Shown: one piece after another, positions 35,751-44,559 of the stretch
Position numbering within the stretch: the stretch's first letter is position 1
How the letters are laid out: every line of letters starts with the position of its first letter
Source of the DNA: Pseudomonas sp. NFACC02
GTDB taxonomy: Bacteria > Pseudomonadota > Gammaproteobacteria > Pseudomonadales > Pseudomonadaceae
Reading direction: 5' to 3'
Assembly (NCBI RefSeq): GCF_900110765.1
Contig: NZ_FOEO01000003.1
Location: forward strand, 1-64,000
Length of the DNA: 64,000 bases
Translations under genes and position numbers: made by a program
Notes under the pieces: model-generated
The model's database searches: none
Seen by the model: only the letters and a program-made list of their open reading frames with translations
Told to the model about the DNA's origin: nothing

Positions 35751-37391
35751 CTACGCCCGCTGAACAGAGGCGGTGTCGTGCCCCACGATCCCACAGGGCT
35801 GTGTACTGTTGTTGAGGATCATATCCGCCGCCTTTTCCCCGATCATGATGCACGGCGCGTTGGTGTTGCCGCTGATCAGTGTCGGCATGATCGAGGCGTC
35901 GACCACTCGCAAGCCTTGTATCCCATGCACTTTCAGGTCCGGCCCTACGACGCTCATCGGATCGATGCCCATCTTGCACGTGCCGACCGGGTGGAACACG
36001 GTTGCGGCGTAGTCGCGCACGTAGGTCATCAGTTGTTCGTCGGTCTGCACCTGCTTGCCGGGAAGCATCTCGGTGCCGCGAATGCCATCGAACTGCTGAT
36101 CGGCGAGGATCTTGCGTGCCAGCTTCAAGCCTTCGATCAGCACCCTGGCGTCTTCCGGATCGGCGAGGAAATTGAAATCGATCACGGGTTTGCCGTCGCG
36201 ACCCAGGCGTATTTCGCCAATGCTTTTCGGGCGCAGCACGCAGGTGTGCACCGCGTAGCCATGGCCCCATTCGAACAGCCGGCCGCGATGGCTGCGGTAA
36301 CCCGGGACAAAGTGAAACTGCACATCGGGCAGCGACTCAGCCAGCGGTGTACGGGCAAAGCCACCGGCCTCGACGTAGTTGGTGGTCAGCCAGCCTTTTT
36401 TGCCGAACAGATAACGCAGCGGCGAGGTCAGGATGCTCGGCAGCGATCCCAGTGAAAAGCCCAGGGTCAACCGGCTTTTCGAGCGCACGGTGATCAACCC
36501 GTCGAGGTGATCTTGCAGGTTCTTGCCGACGCCGGGAAGGTCATGTTCGACCTTGATGCCTGCGTTCGTCAGGTCGTTCGCCGGCCCGATGCCGGACGCC
36601 AGCAGTAAGCCCGGACTGCCCAGCGAACCCGCAGACAGAATCACCTCGCGACGAGCCGTCAGGGTGGTTTGCTGACCCTCGGATTCGACCCGCACGCCTT
36701 GGGTCACTCGTCCCTCAATCACCAGTGACTGCACCGAGCAGTCGGTGATTACGGTCAGGTTTGGACGGGCGAGCACCGGTGCGACAAACGCGCGGTAACT
36801 CGACAGGCGTCTGGCGTCTTTCTGCGTGAGGTTGTAGATGCCGCAGCCTTCCAGTTGATCGCCATTGAAATCGTCGTTGCGGCGAATGCCCGCGTTTTGC
36901 GCGGCCCTGACGAACAGCTGTGACACCGGGTTGGGATCACGCGCAGCTTCCACGTTCAACTCGCCGGTCGTGCCATGCAGACGTGGGTCCTGGCCCAGCC
37001 GGTTGTTCTCGGATTTCTTGAAGTAAGGCAGCACGCTGTTCCAGTCCCAACCGGGGCAGCCGGCCTGCGCCCAGCGATCATAATCGCTGGCGTGACCGCG
37101 GATGTAGATCATGCTGTTCATCGAGCTTGAGCCGCCCAGTGCTTTGCCGCGTGGTGTATGCAGGCTGCGACCGTTGAGGTTTTTCTGCGGCGCGGAAAAG
37201 AAATTCCAGCTGTACTTTTTGCTCTTGTACAGCGTGATGGTCCCGGCGGGCGTCTGGATGCGCAGGCTGTTGTCGTGGCTCCCCGCTTCGATCAAACACA
37301 CACTCACGGCAGGGTTGGCGCTCAGACGATTCGCCAGCACGCTGCCAGACGAACCGGCGCCAACGATGATGTAGTCGTAATCGGTTTTCAT
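35751..37391 (-). CDS. GMC-family alcohol dehydrogenase (choline dehydrogenase-like)
   Basis: A 546-residue flavoprotein. The FAD motif GAGSSG (11-16) is at the N terminus; the GMC signatures RGKALGGSSSMN and SAGSLGSPGLLLASGIGP are present, with the catalytic His in VFHPVGTCKMG near residue 470. It is co-transcribed with the aldehyde dehydrogenase 29 bases upstream, so the pair would oxidise an alcohol to an acid. Choline is only one candidate; betI-type genes are absent and the regulator is a LysR. Confidence 0.92.
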   Translation of the reverse strand: MKTDYDYIIVGAGSSGSVLANRLSANPAVSVCLIEAGSHDNSLRIQTPAGTITLYKSKKYSWNFFSAPQKNLNGRSLHTPRGKALGGSSSMNSMIYIRGHASDYDRWAQAGCPGWDWNSVLPYFKKSENNRLGQDPRLHGTTGELNVEAARDPNPVSQLFVRAAQNAGIRRNDDFNGDQLEGCGIYNLTQKDARRLSSYRAFVAPVLARPNLTVITDCSVQSLVIEGRVTQGVRVESEGQQTTLTARREVILSAGSLGSPGLLLASGIGPANDLTNAGIKVEHDLPGVGKNLQDHLDGLITVRSKSRLTLGFSLGSLPSILTSPLRYLFGKKGWLTTNYVEAGGFARTPLAESLPDVQFHFVPGYRSHRGRLFEWGHGYAVHTCVLRPKSIGEIRLGRDGKPVIDFNFLADPEDARVLIEGLKLARKILADQQFDGIRGTEMLPGKQVQTDEQLMTYVRDYAATVFHPVGTCKMGIDPMSVVGPDLKVHGIQGLRVVDASIMPTLISGNTNAPCIMIGEKAADMILNNSTQPCGIVGHDTASVQRA

Positions 37392-37420
37392 GGGGTTCTC
37401 CCGAGGGCGCTCACCGAGAC

Positions 37421-38911
37421 TCAGCGCAACTGAAACCAGGTGGTTTTCAGCTGGGTGTATTTGTCGAATGAGTGCAGTGACAGGTCGCGTCCGAACCCGG
37501 ACTGTTTGCCACCGCCGAACGGAACGGTCACGTCCAGAGCATCCACGGTATTGACCGAAACAGTGCCAGCGTTCAAGCGACCGGCGACGCGGTGCGCGCG
37601 ATGGAGGTCATCGCTCCACACGGACGCGGCCAATCCGTACACAGAGTTATTGGCCATCTGCACCGCCTCATCCTCGGTGTCGAACGGGGTGATCGCAAGC
37701 ACCGGGCCGAACACCTCCTCGCGTGATAAACGCATGTCCGGGCTCACGTGAGTGAACAACGTGGGCTGAATGAAATTGTTCGAGCCATTGATCACCACTT
37801 GGTTGCCGCCTGCGACCAGCCGTGCCCCGCTGGCACTGGCCTCCGAGATGTATTCCATCACCCGCGCGGTCTGCGTCGCGTCTACAATCGCGCCCGCCCG
37901 GCTGGCAGGGTTCAGCGGGTCGCCGGGCTGCCAGTGCCGTGCCTGCTCGACGAGGCGCTCCACGAACTCATCATGAATTGACCGCTGCACCAGCAACCGT
38001 GAGTTGGCCGAGCACACTTCGCCCTGATTGAAGAAGATGCCGAAAGCGGCTTTCTCAGCGGCCAGGTCGAGGTCCTGGCAGTCGGCGAACACCAGGTTCG
38101 GGCTCTTTCCGCCGCACTCCAGCCACACCTGCTTGAGGTTGGACTGCGCCGCGTACTGCATGAAGTATTTGCCGACTTGCGTCGACCCCGTAAACGCCAG
38201 CGCATCGACGTCTGGATGCAGCCCCAGGGCGCGACCGGCCTGCTCACCGAGGCCTGTGACCACGTTGAAAACACCCTCGGGAACACCGGCCTCCAGCGCC
38301 AGTTCGGCCAGACGCAACGCCGAAAACGGTGACTGTTCGGCGGGTTTGAGGATCACGCTGTTACCGGCGGCGAGGGCGGGTGCGAGCTTCCAGGCGGCCA
38401 TGTCCAGCGGGAAGTTCCAGGGTACGACGGCGGCGATGACGCCCAACGGTACCCGCGTGATGGTCGCCAGCATGCCGGGGCCGGTGGGGGCGACCTGGTC
38501 ATACAGCTTGTCCAGGCTCTCGGCGTACCAGGCGAACACATGCGCGGCGCCGGGGACATCGATGCCGTAAGCGTCCATCACCGGCTTGCCCATGCTCAGC
38601 GAGTCAAGCAAGGCCAGTTCTTCGCGGTGAGCCAGGATCAGTTCGGACAAACGCAACAGGACCGCCTTGCGCTCCTTGGGCTGCATATGTGGCCAAGGCC
38701 CGCTTGCAAAGCTTTGACGGGCAACACGGACGGCCTGGTCGACCTCCGCATCCGAGCAGGCTGCGACGTTGGCCAACACCGCGTTGGTGGCGGGATTGAC
38801 GACGGTGAAGGTTTCGCCCGTGCGGGCCTGATGAGGGCTGCCTGCGATCAGGGCCTTGTCGATGAATCGCTGATGCTCGGCACGCTGTTGCCAGTGTTTA
38901 AAGTCCGTCAC
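37421..38911 (-). CDS. Aldehyde dehydrogenase (PuuC/KauB-like)
   Basis: A 496-residue NAD-dependent aldehyde dehydrogenase resembling gamma-glutamyl-gamma-aminobutyraldehyde/aminoaldehyde dehydrogenases. The catalytic Glu265 is in LECGGKSPN and the nucleophile Cys300 in GEVCSANSR. The start is set at the GTG 38911: GAGGAG lies 8 bases before it but only one base before the other GTG at 38920. It is first in the operon with the GMC enzyme and divergent from a LysR gene. Confidence 0.92.
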   Translation of the reverse strand: MTDFKHWQQRAEHQRFIDKALIAGSPHQARTGETFTVVNPATNAVLANVAACSDAEVDQAVRVARQSFASGPWPHMQPKERKAVLLRLSELILAHREELALLDSLSMGKPVMDAYGIDVPGAAHVFAWYAESLDKLYDQVAPTGPGMLATITRVPLGVIAAVVPWNFPLDMAAWKLAPALAAGNSVILKPAEQSPFSALRLAELALEAGVPEGVFNVVTGLGEQAGRALGLHPDVDALAFTGSTQVGKYFMQYAAQSNLKQVWLECGGKSPNLVFADCQDLDLAAEKAAFGIFFNQGEVCSANSRLLVQRSIHDEFVERLVEQARHWQPGDPLNPASRAGAIVDATQTARVMEYISEASASGARLVAGGNQVVINGSNNFIQPTLFTHVSPDMRLSREEVFGPVLAITPFDTEDEAVQMANNSVYGLAASVWSDDLHRAHRVAGRLNAGTVSVNTVDALDVTVPFGGGKQSGFGRDLSLHSFDKYTQLKTTWFQLR

Positions 38912-39184
38912 TGCACACACTCCTCAATGGCCTCTGCGGGCCGTGCTCACGATCGATGGTGCCGATAGTGGGCGATGTGGTGAGGTCAGGAAATGAGTAA
39001 AAATGTGTTCGCTGCCGATAAAAAAACTCGGCAATAACGCACTTTTACGGTGCGTGCACGCACTGTTTTGAGGTCAGTTTTTTTAGCGTCACTGGACAGC
39101 AAATTGCTTGTTTATCATGTGTTGGGAACACCACAGAATACCGCGCAAGCTCTGGTCTGACGGTTCACCGATTTCGAGGTAGCA

Positions 39185-40099
39185 ATGGCCGCGTACAACC
39201 TGCGACAACTCAAATATTTCGTCACCACGGTGGAGTGCGGCAGTGTCGCCGAAGCGTCGCGCAAGCTCTACATTGCACAGCCTTCGGTCTCTACCGCGAT
39301 CAAAAACCTTGAAGAAAGTTTTGCCGTGCAGCTGTTTATTCGGCATCACGCGCAAGGCGTGTCGTTGACGCCCAGCGGCGCGCGCTTCTATCGCAAAGCG
39401 CAGGAGTTGCTGCGCGTGGCGCACGAATTCGAGCAGAACGCGCTCGCGGACAACGACGTGGTCGCCGGGCAGATCGACATTGGCTGTTTCGAAACCGTAG
39501 CGCCGTTGTACCTGCCGCGCTTGATCGCGGGGTTTCGTGATCGCTGGCCGGGCGTGGAAATTCGCATCCGCGATGGCGAGCAGCAGGAGCTGGTGCAGGC
39601 CCTGACCTCGGGCAGTATCGATCTGGCGATTCTGTATGAGCACGATCTGGACAGCACCATCGACACCGTGCCGCTGATGGCGCCGCAACAACCTTATGCG
39701 CTGTTGCCCGAGGGACATCGCTTTGCCAGCCAGGCCAAGGTTTCGCTGAACGATCTGGTGCTGGAACCCATGGTATTGCTGGATGTGCAGCCGAGCCGGA
39801 CCTATTTCGTGAGCATTTTCGAAGAGCGGGGATTGACCCCGCACATTCAGTTCAGCTCACCATCGATCGAGATGGTCCGGGGCATGGTCGGTCGTGGGTT
39901 CGGCTTTTCGATTCTGGTGACACGCCCTAAATCCGAATACACCTACGACGGGCAGAAGCTGGTGTGCGTGCCGTTGGCCGAGCACGTGACGGGCTCAGGG
40001 CTGTCCGCGGCCTGGCTGCGTCGTTCGCAGTTGACCAAACCGGCGCAGTTATTCGTGGATCATTGTCGGGAAGAACTGGCGCCGAAGATCGCAGACTGA
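39185..40099 (+). CDS. LysR-family regulator of the GMC/ALDH operon
   Basis: A 304-residue LysR regulator with helix-turn-helix FVTTVECGSVAEASRKLYIA, then PSVSTAIKNLE. CGAGGTAGC precedes the ATG. It diverges from the aldehyde dehydrogenase gene across a 273-base gap with AT-rich stretches (38990-39110), which should contain both promoters. It is the probable activator of that operon. Confidence 0.9.
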   Translation: MAAYNLRQLKYFVTTVECGSVAEASRKLYIAQPSVSTAIKNLEESFAVQLFIRHHAQGVSLTPSGARFYRKAQELLRVAHEFEQNALADNDVVAGQIDIGCFETVAPLYLPRLIAGFRDRWPGVEIRIRDGEQQELVQALTSGSIDLAILYEHDLDSTIDTVPLMAPQQPYALLPEGHRFASQAKVSLNDLVLEPMVLLDVQPSRTYFVSIFEERGLTPHIQFSSPSIEMVRGMVGRGFGFSILVTRPKSEYTYDGQKLVCVPLAEHVTGSGLSAAWLRRSQLTKPAQLFVDHCREELAPKIAD

Positions 40100-40130
40100 T
40101 GCTCTGTCGGCTCGAAGCTTCACGCAAAGC

Positions 40131-40222
40131 TGTGGAAGCCGGCTTGCTGGCGAAAAGCGTAGTGTCAGATGCCTCACACGGGCTGACCCCACGCATTCGC
40201 CAGCAAGCCGGCTCCTACAGGT
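40131..40222. repeat. Paired REP element, providing the stop of the ArgE-like gene
   Basis: AGCCGGCTTGCTGGCGAA (near 40137) faces TTCGCCAGCAAGCCGGCTCC (40197-40216) across about 40 bases. The conserved CTCCTACAG end contains the TAG stop (minus strand, 40215-40217) of the ArgE-like gene. Confidence 0.8.
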
Positions 40223-41378
40223 CTGGCATTTCTCGCAACGCTTCCATCATCCGCCGCAACATCGCGTCACACGCTTCCAGCTGCGCCACGCTCACAAACT
40301 CATCCGGCTTGTGCCCCTGATCCATGCTGCCCGGCCCACACACCACGGTGGGAATGCCGATGGCATCGAACAAGCCACCTTCGGTCCCGAACGCCACGGT
40401 GGTGAATGCCTCCGAGCCACAGAACTGCGCAATCAGCTGTGCTGCCTGGCTTTTCTCATCGGTCACCAGACCCGGATAGGCTGAGAGCTCGGAAAAGCTG
40501 ATATCGCTGTCCGGATTGACCGCCTGCATGCGCGGCAGCACCTGGTCTTTCGCGTACTGCTGCAATTGCTGAGCGACTTCAAGCGGGTCCTGGGCAGGCA
40601 AGGCGCGCACTTCGAAATCGAAGCGGCAGTCGGCCGGTACGATGTTCAGCGCCTTGCCGCCTGTGATCACACCGGTCTGTACCGTGGTGAAGGGTGGGTC
40701 GAAGCGTGGATCGTGCAGGTCGACTGCGCGCAGCGTCGTCCCGATGCGCCCCAATTCGCCGATGAGTTCGGCGGCAAACTCGATGGCGTTCACCCCCTGC
40801 GGCGCATACGCCGAGTGGCAGGCCGCGCCGTGGACATCGCAGCGCATGGCCAGCTTGCCCTTGTGACCCAACACCGGCTTGAGTTCGGTGGGTTCGCCGA
40901 TGATGCACAGCAGCGGTTTGACCGGCCGTTGTTCAAGTTCCGCCAACAGTGAGCGCACGCCGAGGCAGCCGACTTCCTCGTCATAGGACAGGGCGATGTG
41001 CACTGGCATCCTCAAGGGCGCCGCCAGCAGGTCCGGTACCGCCGCCAGTACGCAGGCGATATAGCCTTTCATGTCAGCCGTGCCGCGCCCGAACAGCTTA
41101 CCGTCGTGTTCGCTCAGCTCGAAGGGCGGCACGGTCCACGGCTGACCGTCTACCGGCACCACGTCGGTGTGGCCGGACAGCACAATGCCCGGACGATCCG
41201 CCGGGCCGAGGGTGGCGAAGAGGTTGGCCTTGCTGCGCTCGGCGTTGTAGATCAGTTCGCACGGCACGTTGAGTTGTGCCAGGTAGTCGCGAACGAACTC
41301 GATCAGTTGCAGGTTCGATTCACGACTGGTGGTGTCGAACCCGACCAGTGCGGCCAACAGTTCCCGGCTTTTGCTCAT
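40215..41378 (-). CDS. M20-family deacylase (acetylornithine deacetylase ArgE-like)
   Basis: A 387-residue zinc-dependent amidohydrolase. The metal and catalytic residues of the M20/ArgE family are visible: His70 and Asp72 (SGHTDVVPVDG), Asp102 (ADMKG), Glu134-Glu135 (DEEVG) and the C-terminal His in DQGHKPDEF. It closes an operon with the DUF1028 protein (45 bases upstream) and an aminotransferase, so the in vivo substrate may be another N-acyl amino compound rather than acetylornithine. The last codon pair CTG TAG lies within a REP end. Confidence 0.9.
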   Translation of the reverse strand: MSKSRELLAALVGFDTTSRESNLQLIEFVRDYLAQLNVPCELIYNAERSKANLFATLGPADRPGIVLSGHTDVVPVDGQPWTVPPFELSEHDGKLFGRGTADMKGYIACVLAAVPDLLAAPLRMPVHIALSYDEEVGCLGVRSLLAELEQRPVKPLLCIIGEPTELKPVLGHKGKLAMRCDVHGAACHSAYAPQGVNAIEFAAELIGELGRIGTTLRAVDLHDPRFDPPFTTVQTGVITGGKALNIVPADCRFDFEVRALPAQDPLEVAQQLQQYAKDQVLPRMQAVNPDSDISFSELSAYPGLVTDEKSQAAQLIAQFCGSEAFTTVAFGTEGGLFDAIGIPTVVCGPGSMDQGHKPDEFVSVAQLEACDAMLRRMMEALREMPDL

Positions 41379-41423
41379 ACCTTGATCCTTGCTGGGTTCA
41401 GAGGCGCGTAAGGGATCGCCGTT

Positions 41424-42098
41424 TCATTCGTCACCGGGAACGCCATAGCTCGGCGCTTTGGTCGGGTCGAGGGCGCGGGTGATGTAGTCCTGCAACTGAG
41501 GGCGATAGTCGGTCCACAGTTGTGCGAGTTGACCGATCGGGTCTTCATCGGCCCAATCCACGCGCAGGTCGACGATAGGCCAGGTCAGCTCACCGACCAC
41601 CACCAACGCGGCGGAGTGCACAGGACCCGCTTCCCCGCCGGCCGCGACTGCCGCCTGCATGGCCGCGATCAACCGGTCTGCGAGTTGACCGCCGCTGTTT
41701 TCGAAGGTCTGCACCAGTGTTTCGATGACGGCACGATCGGCCAGCATGTTGCCGGCGCCCACACACTGTTCACCCGCCAGCGCATTGTGCGTGCCAAGGG
41801 TTTGACTGCCGCTGAAATGGGCGGTCCGGCCGAGGTGGTCGATGGCGGTCAACTGCCGAAACTGGCTATAGCCGTTGCTGGTCAAGGCCTTGTCCAGCGC
41901 CTCGGCAGGGGACAGGCCTTGCTCCAGTTGATCGAGTACGTGCGGACCCAGGGCGGGAAGAGTGATGTTCTGTGTGGCGACCGCGCCGACGCCGGGACGC
42001 AACCAGGGGCAGCGCGCGCCCACCGCAATGCTGGATGAGCTGATGGCGATGCCCAGTTGTCCGGTTTCGGCGCAACGGCCAACGATTGAAAACGTCAT
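41424..42098 (-). CDS. DUF1028 Ntn-hydrolase-like protein
   Basis: A 224-residue DUF1028 protein. The family start MTFSIVGRCAETGQLGIAIS is clear, as are ARCPWLRPGVGAVATQ and AGNMLADRAVIETL. DUF1028 is placed with the Ntn hydrolases; the residue after the initiator Met is Thr2, a possible nucleophile if processed. The enzyme activity is not known. It sits between an aminotransferase and an ArgE-like deacylase, which suggests a hydrolase acting on an amide or lactam intermediate. Confidence 0.9.
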   Translation of the reverse strand: MTFSIVGRCAETGQLGIAISSSSIAVGARCPWLRPGVGAVATQNITLPALGPHVLDQLEQGLSPAEALDKALTSNGYSQFRQLTAIDHLGRTAHFSGSQTLGTHNALAGEQCVGAGNMLADRAVIETLVQTFENSGGQLADRLIAAMQAAVAAGGEAGPVHSAALVVVGELTWPIVDLRVDWADEDPIGQLAQLWTDYRPQLQDYITRALDPTKAPSYGVPGDE

Positions 42099-42271
42099 GG
42101 TGTGTTCGTCCTGTTCCGTCCTGACCCGCCATCCGGCGCCGGGCGAGCGTGCTTGACGCTGCCCGGGCGTGGATGGGACATGACTGCATTCTGTCCATGC
42201 GTTGCGGTTGGCGAAACGAGGTTTTTTGTGGAGCCTGATTACGAAAAAACGTGCCAGTGCCTCACCGTGTT

Positions 42272-43654
42272 TTACAGTCGGCCGTACTCGCGCGCGGTGC
42301 GATCCACCGCGATGCGGGTCTTGTCCACCAGTTCGTCCAGCTCCGTGCGGGTGGCGACCAGCGCGGGCGCCATGATCATGCGCCCCAGCGTGGAACGAAT
42401 GATGACGCCTTCTTCGAAACCCAGGGTGCGGCAGCGCCAGGCGATGTCGTTCTCGTTAGCGAAGCGTTTGCGCGTGGCTTTGTCTTCTGCGAACTGCAGC
42501 GCGGCGACCAGACCGACGCCTTGTACTTCGCCCACCAAAGGGTGGTTGCCGAAGACTTCGCGCAGGCAGTTCTGCAGGTAAGGGCCGGTGTCGCTCTTCA
42601 CCTGAGTGACCACGCCTTCGTCGCGCAGTGCCTTGAGGTTGGCAATTGCCACGGCGGCGGCGACCGGGTGCCCGGAGTAGGTCAGGCCATGGGCGAATAC
42701 ACCGCCTTTTTCCACCAGCGCTTCGGCCATGCGCCGGGACAGGATCAAGCCGCCCATGGGGATGTAGCCCGAGGTCAGGCCCTTGGCGATCGACAGTGTG
42801 TCGGGCTCGAAACCGAACGCTTGATGCGCGAACCATTCGCCGGTGCGACCGAATCCGCCGATCACCTCGTCGGCACACAGCAGCACGTCGTGCTTGCGGC
42901 AAATACGCTGAATTTCCGGCCAGTAGGTCGAGGGTGGAATGATCATCCCGCCCGCACCCTGGAAGGGTTCGGCAACGAACGCCGCAACGTTCTCCGCGCC
43001 CAGTTCGAGAATCTTCTCTTCCAACTGGCGAGCGGCACGCAGGCCGAAGGCTTCGGGGCTCAGATCGCCTTCATGGGCAAACCAGTAGGGCTCGTCGATG
43101 TGTGCGACATCCGGAATCGTGCCGCCCATTTCGTGCATGAATTTCATGCCGCCCAGCGCGGTCGCCGCCAGGGTAGAACCGTGATAACCGTTCCAGCGCC
43201 CGATCATGACTTTCTTCTCGGGCTTGCCCATAACCTGCCAGAACCTGCGCACGGTGCGGATCAGTACCTCATTGGCTTCGGAGCCGGAGTTGGTGTAGAT
43301 CGCGTGGCTGTAGTGGGGCGGCAGCAGGCTGAACAGCAACTCGGACAGCTCGATTACCGCCGGGTGGGTCGTGTGAAAGAACATGTTGTAGTAGGGCAGT
43401 TGCTCCAGTTGGGCGCTGGCGGCGGCCGCCAGGTCTTTGCGCCCGTAACCGAGGTTGGTGCACCACAGGCCGGACATGCCATCCAGATACCGCTTGCCGT
43501 CGTTGTCCCACAGCGTCAGCCGGTCGCCTCTGACCATCACCCGCGGGCCTTCCTCGTTAAGCGCTTTCTGGTCAACGAAGGCGTGAATGTGATGGGCGGC
43601 ATCCGAGGCCTGATAGTCACTCGTGGTGCGGGATGTATCGAGGTTGATGGACAT
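42272..43654 (-). CDS. Class III aminotransferase (SpuC-like, polyamine/beta-alanine:pyruvate type)
   Basis: A 460-residue PLP enzyme. Asp262 (LLCADEVIGGFGRTG) and the PLP lysine Lys291 (SIAKGLTSGYIPMGG) are in place; the N-terminal SGLWCTNLGYGR and TNSGSEANE are typical of omega-amino acid:pyruvate transaminases such as SpuC. The ATG at 43654 is chosen; a longer frame adds 14 residues. It is the first gene of the operon with DUF1028 and the deacylase and diverges from the TetR gene. It probably deaminates a primary amine to an aldehyde. Confidence 0.92.
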   Translation of the reverse strand: MSINLDTSRTTSDYQASDAAHHIHAFVDQKALNEEGPRVMVRGDRLTLWDNDGKRYLDGMSGLWCTNLGYGRKDLAAAASAQLEQLPYYNMFFHTTHPAVIELSELLFSLLPPHYSHAIYTNSGSEANEVLIRTVRRFWQVMGKPEKKVMIGRWNGYHGSTLAATALGGMKFMHEMGGTIPDVAHIDEPYWFAHEGDLSPEAFGLRAARQLEEKILELGAENVAAFVAEPFQGAGGMIIPPSTYWPEIQRICRKHDVLLCADEVIGGFGRTGEWFAHQAFGFEPDTLSIAKGLTSGYIPMGGLILSRRMAEALVEKGGVFAHGLTYSGHPVAAAVAIANLKALRDEGVVTQVKSDTGPYLQNCLREVFGNHPLVGEVQGVGLVAALQFAEDKATRKRFANENDIAWRCRTLGFEEGVIIRSTLGRMIMAPALVATRTELDELVDKTRIAVDRTAREYGRL

Positions 43655-43740
43655 GACGCGTCTCCAGGGTCGATGGCGCCCGACATCTGCGATCACGTTT
43701 TGCAGTGCGTGGGGGTGGGATGCCGGCTTCGTTGGTCATA

Positions 43741-43800
43741 AGTTTTGTCATTGAAAAATATTTTTGTAAAGAAAATATTTGTTGGGAAAAACATATGCCC
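43741..43800. promoter_or_regulatory. AT-rich divergent promoter/operator region of the TetR divergon
   Basis: Between the aminotransferase and TetR genes a run of about 50 AT-rich bases contains repeated AAATATTT blocks (GAAAAATATTTTT and AAGAAAATATTTG). The two blocks have the form of a partial inverted/direct repeat. Such a site could be the TetR operator and hold both promoters. This is read from composition and symmetry only. Confidence 0.4.
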
Positions 43801-43839
43801 GTAATCTGAACGGCATCGCTCACCCACCTCAGGAGCAAC

Positions 43840-44442
43840 ATGACTGGGCTTAGAGAACGGCAGAAAGAACAACGCCGACAGCTGATCGCGGACGCTGCCT
43901 TGACGTTGTTCAAAGCCAATGGTTTCGGCGCGACCACGCTGGAACACATCGCCAACGAGGCCGGCGTTTCTGCGCCGACCGTGGTGAATTACTTTGGTGG
44001 CAAGCAGGAGATTCTGCTCGCGCTGCTCAAGGCGCCGGACGAACAGGCGATGCGCGAGGCGCGGGCCAACCTGGACGAAAACACCGATCCGCTCGACGCA
44101 TTGTGTGAGCTCGAAGGGTTGATGACCCGTTACCAGTTGCGTGCCATGCCTGCTTCGTTATGGCGGGAGCTGGCGCCGTTTCTGTTTACCGGCGAACTGG
44201 CGCAGGCGTTCCATCCGTGGAATGCGGCGGTGGTTGAAGAGGCCAAGGCGCTGCTCAAACATTTTCAGACGCTGGGCAAAGTGCGCGACTCGGTCGATAT
44301 CGAGGTGGCCGCCACGGTGTTCAATCAGTACGCCAACCTGGCGTTTATCCGCCTGGCCACCGAAGCCGTGCCGGATCGCGAGGCCCACGCCGCCCACATG
44401 CGCAGCGTCCTGAGCCTGATGTGCCACGGGATGTTGAGCTAG
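43840..44442 (+). CDS. TetR-family regulator
   Basis: A 200-residue TetR-type repressor. The helix-turn-helix is in residues about 10-55 (LIADAALTLFKANGFGATTL, then EHIANEAGVSAPTVVNYF); the C-terminal ligand domain is all helical. GGAGCAAC precedes the ATG. It lies between the aminotransferase operon (minus strand) and the flavoprotein/RidA genes (plus strand) and so probably controls both arms. Confidence 0.9.
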   Translation: MTGLRERQKEQRRQLIADAALTLFKANGFGATTLEHIANEAGVSAPTVVNYFGGKQEILLALLKAPDEQAMREARANLDENTDPLDALCELEGLMTRYQLRAMPASLWRELAPFLFTGELAQAFHPWNAAVVEEAKALLKHFQTLGKVRDSVDIEVAATVFNQYANLAFIRLATEAVPDREAHAAHMRSVLSLMCHGMLS

Positions 44443-44559
44443 GCAGCGCCATTCACAGGCCTAGCTTTTTCCTGCTTTGCGACGACAAAAATCATAATTT
44501 CGCTATCCCCTGATCCTGCACAGAATGCGCTCACACCCGCCTTCGTGAAGGACACAGGT

